Shown one piece after another: positions 61,005 to 64,000 of a stretch of 64,000 nt of DNA. The notes below the pieces were generated by a model. The model was not told where the DNA came from. It made no database searches and worked only from the letters and a program-made list of their open reading frames with translations. This DNA is from Scenedesmus sp. ARA3. Lineage: Eukaryota; Chlorophyta; Chlorophyceae; Sphaeropleales; Scenedesmaceae. Each line of letters begins with the position of its first letter. The first letter of the stretch is position 1. The position numbers and the translations under genes are program-made. The stretch lies in NCBI GenBank assembly GCA_004335835.1, contig RWJK01001897.1, positions 1-64,000 on the forward strand, given 5' to 3'.

Positions 61005-61358
61005 TTGCTTGGCCCCCTTGCCGTTATTTGGCTGCCGCACTCTGTTGTATGTGCCTAGGATCTTGTTGATTGCTGCTATTGCTGCTTCCAGCGCTGCTAC
61101 ACTGCCGCGGTCTGGCCCTCGCTGTGCATGCATAACAGTCAGCTGCCGATGCCGGCTGCTACTGCTGCCGCTGCTGTGGGAGTTGGCCAGGTGGTAGGGT
61201 GGGCTAGTAAGCATGTTAAGCACTGTAAAAGGTTGCAGTGGAGCCTGCACATGCTGTGTATTTGCTGCATGATAGCTGCAAGGTGCAGCTGCAGTGCGGC
61301 TGCTGCGCCGCCCTTGGCAGCAGCAGCTGCTACTACTGCTTGAGTGCAAGGCTTGCAT
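58509..61358 (-). CDS. DUF1997-family protein, probably plastid-targeted
   Basis: Exons (minus strand): 61358-60858, 60523-59594, 59183-58509, giving 701 residues with all phases closing. The conserved DUF1997 pieces are AYLALPLEQYSVLDPKLITR, FLLRIPMRDLLGVDLEPLLV, TFRANRLVIGDPRFDQEFKV, and a C-terminal CKVKLSMTLRMPHPLSIVPG followed by VMQALLPSFLELLATDYGRW. The family occurs in cyanobacteria and plastid-bearing eukaryotes and has no known function. The Ser/Arg/Ala-rich N-terminus fits a transit peptide, but this is not proven. Low-complexity inserts (polyS, polyQ, polyA and a Ser-Gly repeat) more than double the usual family length of 200-300 residues, placed between the conserved blocks. It is divergent from NAGK, with starts 380 bases apart. 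Confidence 0.82.
59933..59996. repeat. Hexanucleotide repeat encoding (Ser-Gly)n
   Basis: About ten copies of CCGCTG on the plus strand, coding for alternating Ser and Gly in exon 2 of the DUF1997 gene. Being a 6-base unit, copy-number change would keep the frame. Confidence 0.9.
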
Positions 61359-61738
61359 CGCTATGAGTTATCCGAATAACGTAAGAAACGCGTGCGTATA
61401 AGGTTCTGTACTGTCTGTTGAACTGAGCTTCCTGCTGCTTTGATGGTGCTGTGATGTACTGCTGTGGCATGTGTGGGCACCAGGAGGGCCCTGCGAACCG
61501 ATATCAATCACCCCAACCACAGACAATCGTTTACGGTCAGCGTTCTCGGGTGGTAACTGCAGTTGATCACCACGAGGGTTGTGGCGAGTGTAGGCCCTGA
61601 AACGTGAGCCCGGGACACAGCGAAAAGGCGCAATCCAAACTCAAACTTCGGCGATCAACGCAAAAATACTTTGTTTAGCTGAGTGCTGCAAATTGGCAGC
61701 AAGTGAACGTGAAAAAGCCCTGAACAAGCCCTGCACAC
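61359..61738. promoter_or_regulatory. Divergent promoter region, DUF1997 gene and NAGK
   Basis: The 380 bases between two start codons facing away from each other should hold both promoters and 5' UTRs. The sequence is free of CAG repeats and contains a GAACCGATATCAATCACC block. No specific element is recognised. Confidence 0.5.

Positions 61739-64000
<2,262 letters not shown>

Overview
The window is nuclear DNA of a green alga. The evidence is intron-rich genes with GT-AG introns, three full or partial LHCII (LHCBM-type) antenna genes with a further split piece, a nuclear petM, plant-like VPS16, tepsin/MTV1 and HUA2-like proteins, and very heavy CAG/CTG (Gln, Ala, Ser) repeats in both coding and intronic DNA. 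The repeat style, F-box/LRR proteins and codon use suggest a chlorophycean (perhaps Sphaeropleales), but that is inference. Three fixed 50-base N gaps (18147-18196, 33853-33902, 56975-57024) show this is a scaffold.

Layout: <1-9495 (-) VPS16, 14 exons, all phases closing, C-terminus off the window. 11076-12948 (-) LHCII gene 1. 13-17.2 kb is gene-poor and holds a 0.7-0.8 kb tandem repeat. 17219-18146 (-) 3' half of LHCII gene 2, cut by a gap. 18197-20214 (-) Cys-rich modular protein fragment. 21368-22969 (-) LHCII gene 3. 26175-32569 (-) HUA2/HULK-like Tudor(PWWP)-CID protein. 34115-39284 (+) tepsin/MTV1 ENTH protein. 39934-40947 (+) petM. 42909-45673 (+) F-box/LRR protein. 46319-48490 (+) LRR protein with a 3' frameshift. 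50233-50481 (+) truncated F-box copy. 51183->56974 (+) membrane GT2 glycosyltransferase (cellulose/chitin synthase-like), cut by a gap. 57025-57585 (-) 5' half of an LHCII gene. 58509-61358 (-) DUF1997 protein. 61739->64000 (+) N-acetylglutamate kinase.

The genes do not form one pathway. Several serve the chloroplast (LHCII, PetM, NAGK, possibly the DUF1997 protein) and two serve vacuolar/TGN trafficking (VPS16 of HOPS/CORVET; tepsin with AP-4).

The most striking feature is not a gene. Five genes (VPS16, tepsin, HUA2-like, GT2, NAGK) carry tandem, partly decayed copies of short segments that span an exon-intron junction. Acceptor-side copies lie upstream of the real exon and donor-side copies lie downstream, always in the intron. 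I count about 36 extra copies at 19 junctions. They multiply splice-site-like sequences and seem to be a main source of intron length here. In VPS16 one duplicated donor would give an open, in-frame 75-codon extension. Two foldback hairpins, at 10.5 and 33.3 kb, also stand out. The LHCII pieces at 18 kb and 57 kb look like two halves of one gene separated by a scaffolding misjoin.
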